Shown: positions 44,293-54,461, counted from the stretch's first letter. The stretch is DNA of 64,000 nt from Rudanella paleaurantiibacter (GCF_009184635.1 NZ_WELI01000002.1:372001-436000), one strand, 5' to 3'. Notes: generated from the sequence alone by a model not told the origin. Program-made: numbers and translations.

Positions 44293-46422
44293 TTAGTCAA
44301 CCACAAATCGCTTGGAAACGTTGAAGCCCGCCGAGCGTACCCGAACTACGTACTGCCCTTTGGCCAGTGACGACATGGGTAATAACTGCCGCTGATTGAA
44401 CGAGGCTACCGTAGTGGTGAAAACTAACTGACCCGTAAGCGAGTACACCGAAACCTCGGCATTGGGCAGATCTTCGAGTGTTTCTACATACACCACGCCA
44501 TCTTTCGATGGGTTGGGGTACACACTCATTCCTTGATCCGCTTCGCTCAGGACGTACTCAAACGGGTTCGAAAAGCTTGAATAGCAGGTAATACTGCTGC
44601 CGTTGTTCAGCGTGTAAACCGTTTTGGCCCGCGCCGTGTAGGTTCCACTGCTACCCACCTTGGCTATCGAAGTGCTCTGGTTTTGTAATGTATTAGAGCC
44701 CCGACGCCAGTCGAAGAAATCGCCAAAGCCCGATGCAGCCGGAACAGTGGCTTTAAGCGAATACGTACCAGCCTGTGCGATCACCGGCACGACCAATCGG
44801 GGCCGGACCACCAGATTAACGGGTGCCGACTGAGCAGAGCGGCAACCGTACAGGTTGGTGGCTTGCACGGTGTATGCACCCGCAGCGCCTACCGTGAGCG
44901 TCCGACTAACGGCACCGGTATTCCAGGTGATGCGGTTGTTTGCCGGAGAATTGACCGATAAGGTTAAGACTGAATCCGAACAAACCTGTAGCTCGGTTGC
45001 AGCGGGAGAGCCCGGTTGCCGGGCCAATGTGATCGTAGGGGTTGCTGGCTGAATCGGGTCAGCTACTTCAACGGCTGGTGCCAGGAAGGTATTCCCTTTG
45101 GCGTCTTTCAGCGTAGCGCGGTACGTACCGGCGGCAGTTACACTCAGTGTTTGGGTCGTTTGGCCCGACTGCCAGCTGTAGCTCGCGGCATTGGGCAACC
45201 GAATCGAAACACCGTTGGGCGCACAGCTTACCGTAATAGCGGGTTGTGGTAAAGGCAATAGCGGGAGCGAACTGGTAAAGAAGATAGCATCCATGCTATT
45301 GTACCAGGCTTGCGCCAGTTGCCGGAGGCCATCACCCCCGAAGTGAACGTCATCGCCGGGACGAGGGCGCTGAATTGCATCCGTAAATGGCCCCGGCAGT
45401 ACGTTGTTATTGTACACGTTGATTACGTCTGACTGCGCCTGAATAATGTTCTCACTTACTTTGCCCTGATTGTAGGAAGAACGGGCCAGGATCCAGGCCG
45501 GATACCGATCCGTATCTGCCCGGGTTTTGTTCACGAGGTACTGCATCAGCGTAGCGTACTCCTGCCGACCCAGGTTGAGGGGAACGTTATCGGTTTCACC
45601 CTGCTGCCAGAGTACGGCCCGCAGCCCAAACAGGGAGCTGTAGTAACGCAGGGCAATAATCAAATTGCCGTAGGGCATACCCACCGGGAAGTTTTCGTCG
45701 GGGGTACCCATTCGGAAAATATTCTTGGTGATTTTGCCATCAGCACTCTCAGTCCAGTTGCGGATGGTGGTACCCGCCCAGGCTGTATTGATGAACAAGA
45801 CCGGGCAGTTGTACTGCTTGGCAATAAGGTCGCCGAGGATACCCCAGCACCATGCACTTTGCCCACGAGGCCCAATCAGTGCCGAGGCACTCAGTTGCTG
45901 AAACTTGGGAGCCGGTGGATCGGCCAGGGAGTTTCTGGCAAAATTGTCATAATCAACGCAGTTAACCCGATCATCGGTAGCACCAGCGGCACCGAGATCC
46001 TGAAAACCCTGTGCGTTAGACTGACCGGTCACGATGAACACCTCACCGATACCTACTTTCCGTACTACATCTTCGCCAATCACAGTACGACCCGAGAAAG
46101 CGCGTACTTCGAGCCGGTACCAGCCGGTGGTTCCCCGCACGGGCCCCTGAAATATGCCACCCTGTGGATTCCGCTGAATGGTTTGCCAGGCTGTAGTTAA
46201 CCCTTGCCCTACATTTTCAAATACCAGTCGTGCCTGCACGCTATCGACCGGCTGGTAATAGCTACCCGACACAAAAATGGTTGATGTCTGATCGTTATTG
46301 CGCTGGAATACGGCCCTGCTCTCGGGATATGTGATTCGTACAACCTGCGCTTCAACCCGCCCCGCACATAGCCCAGCTAAAAGCAAAAATGCGTTTAAAA
46401 TGCCCCGTATGCTCTGTTTCAT
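44293..46422 (-). CDS. secreted SASA (sialate O-acetylesterase-like) esterase with T9SS domain
   Basis: A 709-residue exported protein. A signal peptide (cut after about residue 26) is followed by a beta-domain and an SGNH/SASA esterase: GQSNAQG with catalytic Ser, WQQGETDN, and DDVHFGGDG with the D-x-x-H pair. Two to three Ig-like repeats follow, each with a W near the middle. The last about 80 residues (MSVYPNPSKDG, then GQYVVRV and KRFVVD) form a type IX secretion sorting domain. Expected to remove acetyl groups from a glycan outside the cell. Tandem paralogue of the next gene. The ATG at 46422 gives the best signal peptide. Confidence 0.9.
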   Translation of the reverse strand: MKQSIRGILNAFLLLAGLCAGRVEAQVVRITYPESRAVFQRNNDQTSTIFVSGSYYQPVDSVQARLVFENVGQGLTTAWQTIQRNPQGGIFQGPVRGTTGWYRLEVRAFSGRTVIGEDVVRKVGIGEVFIVTGQSNAQGFQDLGAAGATDDRVNCVDYDNFARNSLADPPAPKFQQLSASALIGPRGQSAWCWGILGDLIAKQYNCPVLFINTAWAGTTIRNWTESADGKITKNIFRMGTPDENFPVGMPYGNLIIALRYYSSLFGLRAVLWQQGETDNVPLNLGRQEYATLMQYLVNKTRADTDRYPAWILARSSYNQGKVSENIIQAQSDVINVYNNNVLPGPFTDAIQRPRPGDDVHFGGDGLRQLAQAWYNSMDAIFFTSSLPLLPLPQPAITVSCAPNGVSIRLPNAASYSWQSGQTTQTLSVTAAGTYRATLKDAKGNTFLAPAVEVADPIQPATPTITLARQPGSPAATELQVCSDSVLTLSVNSPANNRITWNTGAVSRTLTVGAAGAYTVQATNLYGCRSAQSAPVNLVVRPRLVVPVIAQAGTYSLKATVPAASGFGDFFDWRRGSNTLQNQSTSIAKVGSSGTYTARAKTVYTLNNGSSITCYSSFSNPFEYVLSEADQGMSVYPNPSKDGVVYVETLEDLPNAEVSVYSLTGQLVFTTTVASFNQRQLLPMSSLAKGQYVVRVRSAGFNVSKRFVVD

Positions 46423-46615
46423 AAAGATGTATGACAAGCCTGATTTTACCTACATTCAAAAATCAGCCCAAACTAAATGTGTCACTAAAAGTAAGTCCAA
46501 GTGTGCGCCAGCGTCACCCCTTCCAACTTATTATAACTTACCAGTAGCAAATTTAGTATATCCCGGTAAAATACAAATCAATATAGCCACTGGGCAGGTA
46601 GTTTATCCGTCTTAA

Positions 46616-46658
46616 ACGACGAATCGCCGGGCAGTTTGACTACCCGACGATTCGTCGT
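46616..46658 (-). terminator. hairpin after the 46.7-49.4 kb esterase gene
   Basis: ACGACGAATCG pairs with CGATTCGTCGT (46616-46626, 46648-46658), and the inner CGGG/CCCG extends the stem. Only a short T-tract follows on the minus strand. It lies 21 bp past the stop codon of the larger esterase gene. Confidence 0.6.
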
Positions 46659-46678
46659 CTGTTTTAGTAAGTATTCGT

Positions 46679-49423
46679 TTAAAAACCCACCAGAATACGT
46701 TTTGACTGATTAAATCCGGGAGCCCGAACCTGCAGAATATACTGACCAGGACTAACGTTTGTCAAACTCAACGTTTTGCGGTCATCGAATAGCGGAACCG
46801 GTACCGTCATAATTTCCTGGCCACTGAGCGAGTAAACCGCGATAACTGCATTCTGAATATTTTCCAATGTCTCGACTGTCACTTGGCGGGTCGGGGTCGG
46901 GTTTGGATACACGCTCAGACCGTTGAAACTGGCATCGAGTGTGTAGGCAAACGGCTGCGAAAACGGCGAGGCACACGTTAGGTCTGGGCTATACACAATG
47001 AAGGAACGTACCTGATACGAGCCCGATTGAGCGGCTTTGAGTGTGCTTGTCCGAACGGCCAACGAATCGGTATTCCGGCGCCAGCTGTACGAGGCCTCGG
47101 TAGTTGGTCCAAAAGCCTGCAAGGTAAACGTGCCTACCTGATTGATGGTCGGCGTAGCTGGCAGCGGCCGGGCATTCACGGCAATCGCGTTACTCTGCGG
47201 AGAAATACAGCCGTTGTTATCGCGGGTACGGGCCGTGTAGGTTCCTGACCGGCGTACAGTCAGAGCCTGGGTTGAATCGCCCGATGACCAGAACGTACTT
47301 ATCGAATTGGTAGCGGTCAACGTCACCTGATCGCCCTCGCAAAACGTAGTCCGCCCCGAAGCCGCAATAGTGGGCGCATTTGGCAACGGGTTGACCCGCA
47401 CATCCAGACGCGACGACTCAGCCGATACACAGTTGAACTGATTCCGTACACGTACCGTATAACTTCCGGCCTGATTGGTAGTGATACTCCGGGTAGTTTG
47501 CCCACTACTCCACTGATAGGAGGTATTTTCGGGAGCCGTGAGGGTTATGGACCGGTCAGCGCAGAACGTAGAAGGACCGTTGGTAGCAATGACGGGCGTT
47601 GCCGGGTTTGGGTTCACAACCACATTGATGGCATTGGACCGTGGAGATGAACACCCGTTTTGGTCGGTGATGGTTACCTGATACGCACCGCCCCGCCGAA
47701 CATCAATCACCTGGCTCGTTTCACCCGTGCTCCAGTTATAGCGCACATTATCGGCATTAACACGTAAAATCGTGTTGTCGCCCTCACAAAACGTAGTCGG
47801 TCTTTCATTGGCAATTACAGGGGCCGCCGGATTGGGGTTGACTTGCACATTAACTGCCTGCGAGTTGAACTCGCAACCACTCACATCCCGATACCGAACA
47901 AAAAAGCTGCCCGACGTATTCGTTGTCAGCACCCGGTTACTGGTCACAACCTGGTTGGTTTGTCCGTTGATGAAGGATATGTTGTTCTCATAATTTGCAG
48001 TCAGGTTTACCGAACCACCCTCGCAAAAGGTTGTGGGGCCACTTGGAGCCACAAACGGTGCATCTGCCACACGTACAGCGGCCGTGTAGCTCACATTCCC
48101 AAAACCATCTTTAACCTTGGCCCGGTATCGGTTTCCGCCCCCACCACGAATGATGGTTGGCCCGCCGTCGGCGCCAACAACCTGCCCCTGATCATTCAAT
48201 GTTTCCCAGACAATACTCGAAAACTGCCCGTTGACGGTGTACGATACCTGATTATTGCCAGGACAACCTGCCGAAATGGATGCTAACGAAGCCGGCGCTA
48301 CGGGTTGCGCGCTGTTGAAAAAGGTTTCGTCGAGCGAACTATTCCACAAAGCAGCGACTTTTTCAAGCCCTGCATTATTAAAGTGCGCATTGTCAGCCCG
48401 ATCCAGCACAACGTCGGTATTGGGCCCCCCAAATATTCCACCCGATGGGTTGATTGCTACGTTTTGGCCGTTAATCACTTTCGTGTCTATGCCGCCCATA
48501 TCACTGTCGTACGAGGCACGGGCAATTACCCACGGGATTCGTTTGCCGGTATCCTGCTGCACGCGATTGATGAGCCACAGCAAATCGTTGGTGTACTGAG
48601 TAGCAGGGGTATCGCGAAAGTTATCGGCTTCTCCCTGATGCCAGAGTACCGCCCGTAACCCGTACTGGTTAGCATAAAACTGGGCAGCCTGTTTGAGGTT
48701 ACCATAAGGCATTCCGGCAGGTAGCGGTACTTGTGAATAGACGTTGAATGTTTGACCAACCTCAACACTCTCACGCCAGTTACGCACGGTTGTCGCTCCC
48801 CAGCCTGCGTTGAAAAACATAACCGGCACCCCAAGGCGTTGCACCAGAAAGTCGCCAAGCCGACCCCAATAATATGGCCCAAAGCCACGTGGCGCCAACA
48901 CCATATTGTTGTCTACTTTCGTAAAAGCAGGGTAACTCGGGTCAGCCAACGATTCGTTCTGCTGCCCCACAATGGCGGTATTAACCCGATCGTCGCCCGC
49001 AGCTAATCCATCGGGGCGTACGCCCTGGGCATTCGATTGGCCAGCCACAATAAAGACTTCACCAACACCAAACGGCTCAAGTGATGCGTAGCCGACTGTC
49101 TGATCATTATTCATCCCCCGGACTTCGAGCCGGTACCAACCTCCCGACACATTCGTCAGTTCACCTGAGAAACTGCCACCCGTGGGGCTATTCTGTAGGG
49201 TACGCCAATCAAAACTAGCCCCGCCATTAAGGGCGGTTAACTTCGCTTCGATTCGCGTTACTGAACTGGTGTAGAATCCCGCTACCCGCACAGTAGCCTG
49301 ATTATTTAGTCCGCGTTGAAAAACTGCTCGGGTTGTGGGAAACGTAATCTGTACCTGGGCTATACTAATGGAAGACAATAGAAGTAAGCCGAAGCAAGCT
49401 ACATAAAATGTAAAATTTTTCAT
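46679..49423 (-). CDS. secreted SASA esterase paralogue with Ig repeats and T9SS domain
   Basis: A 914-residue exported protein. It begins with a signal peptide (MKNFTFYVACFGLLLLSSIS, cut before QVQI) and has the same layout as its neighbour: N-terminal beta-domain, SASA esterase with GQSNAQG, WHQGEADN and DNAHFNNAG, then about six Ig-like repeats of about 75 residues (pattern TFCEG ... W(S)SG ... GCxSP) and a T9SS sorting domain (LSVYPNPTPT, GQYILQVRA, KRILVGF). The ATG at 49423 is used, because 52 in-frame upstream codons overlap the obg 3' end and do not encode a signal. Confidence 0.9.
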   Translation of the reverse strand: MKNFTFYVACFGLLLLSSISIAQVQITFPTTRAVFQRGLNNQATVRVAGFYTSSVTRIEAKLTALNGGASFDWRTLQNSPTGGSFSGELTNVSGGWYRLEVRGMNNDQTVGYASLEPFGVGEVFIVAGQSNAQGVRPDGLAAGDDRVNTAIVGQQNESLADPSYPAFTKVDNNMVLAPRGFGPYYWGRLGDFLVQRLGVPVMFFNAGWGATTVRNWRESVEVGQTFNVYSQVPLPAGMPYGNLKQAAQFYANQYGLRAVLWHQGEADNFRDTPATQYTNDLLWLINRVQQDTGKRIPWVIARASYDSDMGGIDTKVINGQNVAINPSGGIFGGPNTDVVLDRADNAHFNNAGLEKVAALWNSSLDETFFNSAQPVAPASLASISAGCPGNNQVSYTVNGQFSSIVWETLNDQGQVVGADGGPTIIRGGGGNRYRAKVKDGFGNVSYTAAVRVADAPFVAPSGPTTFCEGGSVNLTANYENNISFINGQTNQVVTSNRVLTTNTSGSFFVRYRDVSGCEFNSQAVNVQVNPNPAAPVIANERPTTFCEGDNTILRVNADNVRYNWSTGETSQVIDVRRGGAYQVTITDQNGCSSPRSNAINVVVNPNPATPVIATNGPSTFCADRSITLTAPENTSYQWSSGQTTRSITTNQAGSYTVRVRNQFNCVSAESSRLDVRVNPLPNAPTIAASGRTTFCEGDQVTLTATNSISTFWSSGDSTQALTVRRSGTYTARTRDNNGCISPQSNAIAVNARPLPATPTINQVGTFTLQAFGPTTEASYSWRRNTDSLAVRTSTLKAAQSGSYQVRSFIVYSPDLTCASPFSQPFAYTLDASFNGLSVYPNPTPTRQVTVETLENIQNAVIAVYSLSGQEIMTVPVPLFDDRKTLSLTNVSPGQYILQVRAPGFNQSKRILVGF

Positions 49424-49473
49424 GACGGGGCTCCCTACAGAAACGACCTCCTCTACCTGTGAGCGTTTCGAGT

Positions 49474-50493
49474 TTATGATTCGGTGTCGGATAAGGGTTG
49501 GGCAGCTGACAATGTTTGCCAGATAGCATCTTTCAACTCGGTCAATCCCTCTTGTTTGACCGCTGATATGAAGACGCACTTGACCCGATCAGGTAACGTT
49601 TGTTTAATTCTAGCCAGGTCTTCCTCGGTCGCCAAATCCGTTTTGGTCACCGCCAGTAATCGCTCCTTCTCTACCAACTCGGGGTTATACTGATGCAGTT
49701 CGTTGACCAGCGTGTTGTATTCGGCCCGAATATTCTCGGCAGTAACCGGTACGGTAAACAGCAACACAGAGTTGCGTTCAATATGGCGCAAGAACCGCAG
49801 ACCGAGGCCTTTCCCCTGCGACGCTCCTTCGATAATACCCGGAATATCAGCCATGACAAACGACTTGTAGTCGCGGTAGGCTACCACACCCAGATTAGGT
49901 ACCAGCGTTGTAAACGGGTAATCGGCAATTTCGGGCTTAGCCGCCGACATCACCGACAATAAGGTCGATTTACCAGCATTGGGGAAGCCCACCAGGCCCA
50001 CGTCGGCCAGCAGCTTCAATTCCAGAATAATCCAGGCTTCCTGACCGGCCTCGCCTGGCTGGGCATAGTACGGTGTTTGCTGGGTGGCCGATTTGAAATG
50101 GTCATTACCTAAGCCACCACGGCCGCCGGGCAACAGAATAACCTCTTCACCATCTGTGGTGATTTCGGCCATTTGCTCACCAGTTTCGGCATGGCGGGCA
50201 ATGGTACCCAGGGGCACATCAAGAATGATATCTTCGCCCTGATGCCCCGTCCGGCGACCACCTTCGCCTGCTTCCCCCGGCGAAGCTTTGATGTGCTTCC
50301 GATACTTCAGGTGCAACAGGGTCCAGTGCTGGGAGTTACCGCGCAGAATGATATGCCCGCCCCGGCCGCCATCGCCCCCATCAGGGCCACCCTTAGCCAC
50401 ATGTTTTTCACGCCGGAAGTGTACAGACCCTGCTCCACCGGCTCCCGAACGACAATTTATTTTTACGTAGTCAATAAAATTTGATGATGCCAT
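49474..50493 (-). CDS. obg: GTPase Obg
   Basis: Ribosome-associated GTPase needed for 50S maturation and stress control. The 339-residue product has the N-terminal glycine-rich Obg fold ([29 protein letters not shown]) and the G domain at about 160-330 with GFPNAGKST (G1), DIPGIIEGA (G3) and TKTDL (G4). The ATG at 50493 is used. It lies 61 bp after adk on the same strand. Confidence 0.97.
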   Translation of the reverse strand: MASSNFIDYVKINCRSGAGGAGSVHFRREKHVAKGGPDGGDGGRGGHIILRGNSQHWTLLHLKYRKHIKASPGEAGEGGRRTGHQGEDIILDVPLGTIARHAETGEQMAEITTDGEEVILLPGGRGGLGNDHFKSATQQTPYYAQPGEAGQEAWIILELKLLADVGLVGFPNAGKSTLLSVMSAAKPEIADYPFTTLVPNLGVVAYRDYKSFVMADIPGIIEGASQGKGLGLRFLRHIERNSVLLFTVPVTAENIRAEYNTLVNELHQYNPELVEKERLLAVTKTDLATEEDLARIKQTLPDRVKCVFISAVKQEGLTELKDAIWQTLSAAQPLSDTES

Positions 50494-50554
50494 GCTCAAT
50501 TGGTTACCACCGGCCCGTTCTTACCTCGTCCCTTCACCCAGTGGTTCGTACGCA

Positions 50555-51136
50555 TTAGTTGAGTTGGGCCTCAGTGATTTTATGACAGATAGCGTCGAAA
50601 ATGCTATCAATATCGCCTACTCCATCAATTGCCGCGTACTTACCCTGATTGTCGTAGTACCCGGCAACAGGCGTTGTTTTATCGTTGTATTCCTTAACCC
50701 GCCGACGAATCAGTTCTTCGTTCTGATCATCAGGCCGCCCCGATGTTTGCCCCCGTTGTAAAAGCCGACGAGTCAGTTCTTCTTCCTCCACGATCAAAGC
50801 AACCATGGTCGTAATCCGCTCATTGTACTGAGCCAGCAACGCGTCGAGCGCTTCGGCTTGTGGCACCGTACGCGGAAATCCGTCGAAAATAAAGCCAGCT
50901 GCCGATTGGTTTTCGCGCAGTTTGCTATCAATCATTCCGATCACTACTTCGTCGGGAACCAGCAAGCCCTGATCCATCAACGACTTCGCTTTCAACCCCA
51001 GCTCCGTGCCTGCTGCAATCTGTGACCGGAGCAAATCACCCGTTGAAAGGTGCACCAACTGGTACTTGGCAATCAATTTTTCGCTTTGCGTGCCTTTGCC
51101 CGCACCCGGAGGGCCAAACAGTACAAGATTAAGCAT
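50555..51136 (-). CDS. adk: adenylate kinase
   Basis: Balances ATP, ADP and AMP. The 193-residue product has the P-loop GPPGAGKGTQ at 8-17, the AMP-binding STGDLLR and the FDGFPRT motif. The LID is short and lacks zinc cysteines, the usual form in this phylum. Upstream, TAACTTTG at 51188-51181 is a likely -7 box. obg follows at 61 bp. Confidence 0.97.
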   Translation of the reverse strand: MLNLVLFGPPGAGKGTQSEKLIAKYQLVHLSTGDLLRSQIAAGTELGLKAKSLMDQGLLVPDEVVIGMIDSKLRENQSAAGFIFDGFPRTVPQAEALDALLAQYNERITTMVALIVEEEELTRRLLQRGQTSGRPDDQNEELIRRRVKEYNDKTTPVAGYYDNQGKYAAIDGVGDIDSIFDAICHKITEAQLN

Positions 51137-51180
51137 GGGGTTTATGTAGTGGGCTTTTAAACATTTGTTAATTGCGGCCG

Positions 51181-51188
51181 CAAAGTTA
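51181..51188 (-). promoter_or_regulatory. promoter -7 box of adk-obg
   Basis: Read on the minus strand TAACTTTG matches TAnnTTTG exactly, 45 bp before the adk start. No clear -33 TTTG lies at the right distance. Confidence 0.5.
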
Positions 51189-51257
51189 CGACTGACACGA
51201 TAAAATAATAGGCACTCATCTCCAAAGAGGTTTGTTTTTATCCATTGGAAAAGAAAA

Positions 51258-51283
51258 GCGACTTCCCCCGTTGAGGAAGTCGC
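51258..51283 (-). terminator. terminator of the TPR gene
   Basis: On the minus strand GCGACTTCC (51283-51275) and GGAAGTCGC (51266-51258) form a 9-bp stem with an 8-nt loop, followed by TTTTCTTTTCC. It lies 27 bp past the TPR stop codon. Confidence 0.8.
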
Positions 51284-51309
51284 CTAAAAACTGACCTAAA
51301 TCAGCGTGA

Positions 51310-53070
51310 TTATTTTGCAGAGCCTTTCTTGGCAGGCGTCTTGGGAGCAGGCTTAGCGGCCGGTGCTGCTGGTGCAGCCTGAGCCGGTTTTGGGCCTTCC
51401 ATAAACTCCTTCGCTTGCTTATCGTTCGGGTCAATGGCCAGAATCTTCGAGGCTAGCTCTTTCGCCTTGGCGTCATCCTTACGCGCTACAGCATCACCGG
51501 CAAGCAAACGGTACGACTGTACCAACAACCGGTTGAACTGCTGTGCTTTCGATGCGTCAGCGGCAATGTCCTGTGGCGCCAGCTCCGCGAATTTCTCTAA
51601 GTACGGCACAAAAGCCCGGTTCGACAATGCCTCCGCTGATGGGTAAGCATAGTAATTCGACGTACCCCGGTAGTAATAAGCCGGTGAGTAGTTCGGCGTA
51701 ATTTCGGCCAGCTTTGCGTACGATGAGTCAGCACGCAGGAACCACTGCTTACGGAGCTGACGGGCTGCTGCCGTATCTTCTTTGGCTACATCGCGGCCGA
51801 TCCGGAAGCCCATGTTGTAGGCAGCAAGGCCCATCAACAGATAGTCGTTGTTCAACGGCTTACCCTGAGCGATCGTTTTTACATAGTAATCATACGCCCG
51901 GTCGTACCGCTTGCCATCATTGTATTTCTTAGCAATTTCACGGTACAGGTTCTCGGTTGTATCTTCAGGAGCTGCTTTCTCGAGGTTGATAATCGAGAGT
52001 GAGTCTCCTTCGGGAGTACCCAACTGACCATAGGCACGGCCCAGATATTTGTAATCGTCATAAATTACTTTCTGAGGAGCCGTAGCAATAAACTTCTTCA
52101 GCGATTCAACCGCCTGATCATTCTTGCCCAGCGCGGTGTAAGCCCAACCGTACATACGGTCCAGAACGGGATCGTTTACTTTACCTTTCAGCTGATCCAG
52201 ATAAGCAGTTGCTTTCAGGTAATCATTGGCCAGGAAGTAGTACTTGGCAACCGTTGTCAGGTAATCAGGATCGGTCGTACCACTTTTCTGTACATACTTC
52301 TCCATGTTAGAGGCAGCCCCTTTGTACGCACGTGAACCAGCCAATGCATCAGCCAACGAGCGGTACGTCAACGCAAACTCAGGGTCCGCTTCAATTGCTT
52401 TATTGAAAAACTCCTGCGCTTTCACGTAGTTCTTACCACGCAGATACAAGCGACCGATTTTGTAGTTTGCCTCGGCCAGATTTGGCGATACCGAAAGAGC
52501 ATCTTCGTAGCGAGAGACAGCCATACCACCATCATTCTTGATGAAGTAGGCATCACCCAGCGCCATCTTGATGTCGGCGTTCGTGTTTTTCTTGTCCAGC
52601 TTGGCCGCTGCGTCTAACAGGGCAATTGCCGCTGCCGGATCATTATTTTTTTCGTTGAGCGTGTAGGCTTCACCAGCACGGAACAAAACGTCCATGTTTT
52701 TGCTCTTGGTGGCACTTACAGCCTGATCAATCTTTGTTTTGGCGGTAGCCCGATCCCCCTGGGCCAGCGCTACGGCGCCCAAACCAACGCTGTTCAACTG
52801 GTTTTTTGGGTCAGCAGCTGCTCCTTTTTCAAAAGCAGCTTTGGCCTTATCAAGTTGGTTGGTGCGGAGGTAATAATACCCCAGATAGAACTGATTGTCG
52901 GCCGATGGCGAGCTGCTTGCCAACTGCGTGAACGTTTGTTCAGCTTTTGCAAACCGCTCCGACTCCAGGTCCTTCAACCCCGTTTGAATATCCTGCGCAA
53001 ACACCGGAGCCGTCAACATGGCACCCAGTGCCAGTGTTGTCATCAGCGATTTTTTCTGAATCTTCATCAT
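51310..53070 (-). CDS. exported tetratricopeptide-repeat protein
   Basis: A 586-residue periplasmic or secreted protein. A signal peptide (cut near AQD at about 26) is followed by a dozen or more TPR-like units over 30-530 (for example FYLGYYYLRTNQLDKAKAAFEKGA and LGRAYGQLGTPEGDSL), and a Lys/Ala/Pro-rich C-terminal tail from about 555. It follows the PstS-like gene of the exb/ton cluster on the same strand but has its own -7 box. The same neighbour set is, from memory, common in Bacteroidota. It may scaffold a cell-envelope complex. Confidence 0.85.
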   Translation of the reverse strand: MMKIQKKSLMTTLALGAMLTAPVFAQDIQTGLKDLESERFAKAEQTFTQLASSSPSADNQFYLGYYYLRTNQLDKAKAAFEKGAAADPKNQLNSVGLGAVALAQGDRATAKTKIDQAVSATKSKNMDVLFRAGEAYTLNEKNNDPAAAIALLDAAAKLDKKNTNADIKMALGDAYFIKNDGGMAVSRYEDALSVSPNLAEANYKIGRLYLRGKNYVKAQEFFNKAIEADPEFALTYRSLADALAGSRAYKGAASNMEKYVQKSGTTDPDYLTTVAKYYFLANDYLKATAYLDQLKGKVNDPVLDRMYGWAYTALGKNDQAVESLKKFIATAPQKVIYDDYKYLGRAYGQLGTPEGDSLSIINLEKAAPEDTTENLYREIAKKYNDGKRYDRAYDYYVKTIAQGKPLNNDYLLMGLAAYNMGFRIGRDVAKEDTAAARQLRKQWFLRADSSYAKLAEITPNYSPAYYYRGTSNYYAYPSAEALSNRAFVPYLEKFAELAPQDIAADASKAQQFNRLLVQSYRLLAGDAVARKDDAKAKELASKILAIDPNDKQAKEFMEGPKPAQAAPAAPAAKPAPKTPAKKGSAK

Positions 53071-53122
53071 GTACTTCAGGTTGGTAAGAAGTTAGTTTCT
53101 ACTGTCCCAATAAAACAAGCGG

Positions 53123-53130
53123 CAAAACTA
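53123..53130 (-). promoter_or_regulatory. promoter -7 box of the TPR gene
   Basis: TAGTTTTG on the minus strand is an exact TAnnTTTG match, 53 bp before the start codon. The -33 region has no clear TTTG. Confidence 0.45.
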
Positions 53131-53159
53131 AAAAATTGCACTTAAACAGAAAAATTTAC

Positions 53160-54095
53160 TCACTTCTGAATATAAACTTCTCGATTATATGGTCTTGTTG
53201 GCCAAAGACCCAATTTCTCAACAATGAGACTTCCGACATCCCGAGCCAGGTAATTAATGAGTCCACCACCCAGTCCAGAGTGGGCTTCCCGACTAATAAT
53301 ATACAGTGGCCGACGTAGCGGATAGTCCTGTAAACCAAGGCTTCGCTGGAATGGCTGAAAATATTCATCACGGCTAGCGGGGTTCGCTTTAGCTGACACG
53401 CCGAGCACCCGCAAATCGCGCGACAATTCAGCGGTCAGCGGCTCATCGCCGTCACTAATCCAGTTCACACCAATAAAACCGAGCGCCCGCGGATTCTGCC
53501 GCACGTACTCAATCACCTCCCGGTTCGACTTGGCGGTGAACAAACGTAGCTTCGAGACATCGGTCACTTTGAACGTTCGTAAGACAAAGTCAATATTGCT
53601 TCCGTTGCCATTGTCGAAAACGAGCGTAACCGGCCCACTTTGTGTACTGCCTTTTAACTGCCCCCAATCGGTAATCTGGCCACTAAACAGACCCCGCAAC
53701 TCATCCATCGTGATGAGGCTATCCCGGTTCGCTTTTCCTGTAATCAGGGCGACGCCGTCGGTCGCAATCCGTTCGGTTTTACCTACTATTTTACGCCCAT
53801 CCAGTACAGCCTGCTCGTTCTTAGTGAGTGGCCGCGTACAGAAAACCATCCGGGCACTATCCCGAAGCATCATGGCAATGGCTTCCTTCTCGGGGCGGAA
53901 CACCACATTGAATTTGGCGTCCGGATAAATACCTGAGTACGTGCCTGTCAGTTGCTCAACCAAGGGGCGAAACGACTCATCGGACACCACCGTAATCGTA
54001 CCTCGGGAGGGCGTATCCAGGTCCTGCTGTTTCTGAGACGAGTTACACCCCATCACAGCCACTACCAACGCTAAGGTTAAAAGCAATGATTTCAT
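53160..54095 (-). CDS. PstS-like substrate-binding lipoprotein
   Basis: A 311-residue predicted lipoprotein: signal MKSLLLTLALVVAVMGC with Cys17. The rest is a two-lobed periplasmic binding protein of the phosphate-binding (PstS) type, with GTITVVSDESFRPL, MVFCTRPLTKNE, and ATDGVALITGKANRDS near the hinge. No pstCAB genes are near, so uptake is not its evident role. It lies between the exb/ton genes and the TPR gene. The ATG at 54095 is used, the longer frame starting from a TTG. Confidence 0.85.
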   Translation of the reverse strand: MKSLLLTLALVVAVMGCNSSQKQQDLDTPSRGTITVVSDESFRPLVEQLTGTYSGIYPDAKFNVVFRPEKEAIAMMLRDSARMVFCTRPLTKNEQAVLDGRKIVGKTERIATDGVALITGKANRDSLITMDELRGLFSGQITDWGQLKGSTQSGPVTLVFDNGNGSNIDFVLRTFKVTDVSKLRLFTAKSNREVIEYVRQNPRALGFIGVNWISDGDEPLTAELSRDLRVLGVSAKANPASRDEYFQPFQRSLGLQDYPLRRPLYIISREAHSGLGGGLINYLARDVGSLIVEKLGLWPTRPYNREVYIQK

Positions 54096-54156
54096 CGTGT
54101 CTAATGGATGCAACGAGTCGAATTATTCCACATCGCTGACAGTGTGATTATTGGAT

Positions 54157-54221
54157 TTAAAAAAAATAGTATGGTTTAACAGGCTGGTGCTCGCTTGAGC
54201 CCCAATCCGTTGAACCATACT
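54157..54221 (-). terminator. terminator of the exb/ton operon
   Basis: On the minus strand AGTATGGTTCAAC (54221-54209) pairs with GTTAAACCATACT (54180-54168), followed by A and a run of eight T. A smaller stem lies in the loop. It is 13 bp past the small membrane protein gene and separates it from the PstS-like gene. Confidence 0.85.
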
Positions 54222-54233
54222 CACAGGCTCGGC

Positions 54234-54461
54234 TTAATCCCGATCTCTGTCTTTATACATGTAGTACGCCCGAAAGGCGCGTGAGCCGCCATACCAGATT
54301 AGCAAAGCCGCCATACCGTAGCGCAAGGGGCCCGGTGGAGGGAAGATGACAAAAGACTGAGAGGAGGCTATCAGTGCGATGCCTCCTCCCAGATATGCCA
54401 CCGAAGCAACTGCTGCTAAAACAAGCGTCAGCTGTTCCGATAATCGATTACGCTGCGGCAT
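54234..54461 (-). CDS. small membrane protein of the exb/ton cluster
   Basis: A 75-residue protein with two hydrophobic helices (about 11-32 and 45-62) and a basic/acidic C-terminal tail YKDRDRD. I know no function. Its ATG overlaps the tonB stop codon (TAATG), which indicates translational coupling and a role tied to the Ton complex or its assembly. A strong terminator follows. Confidence 0.75.
   Translation of the reverse strand: MPQRNRLSEQLTLVLAAVASVAYLGGGIALIASSQSFVIFPPPGPLRYGMAALLIWYGGSRAFRAYYMYKDRDRD

Noticed and set aside
49424-49579. Longer form of the large esterase starting inside the obg 3' end
   Set aside because: It would bury a good signal peptide in the interior; the ATG at 49423 places the signal at the N-terminus.
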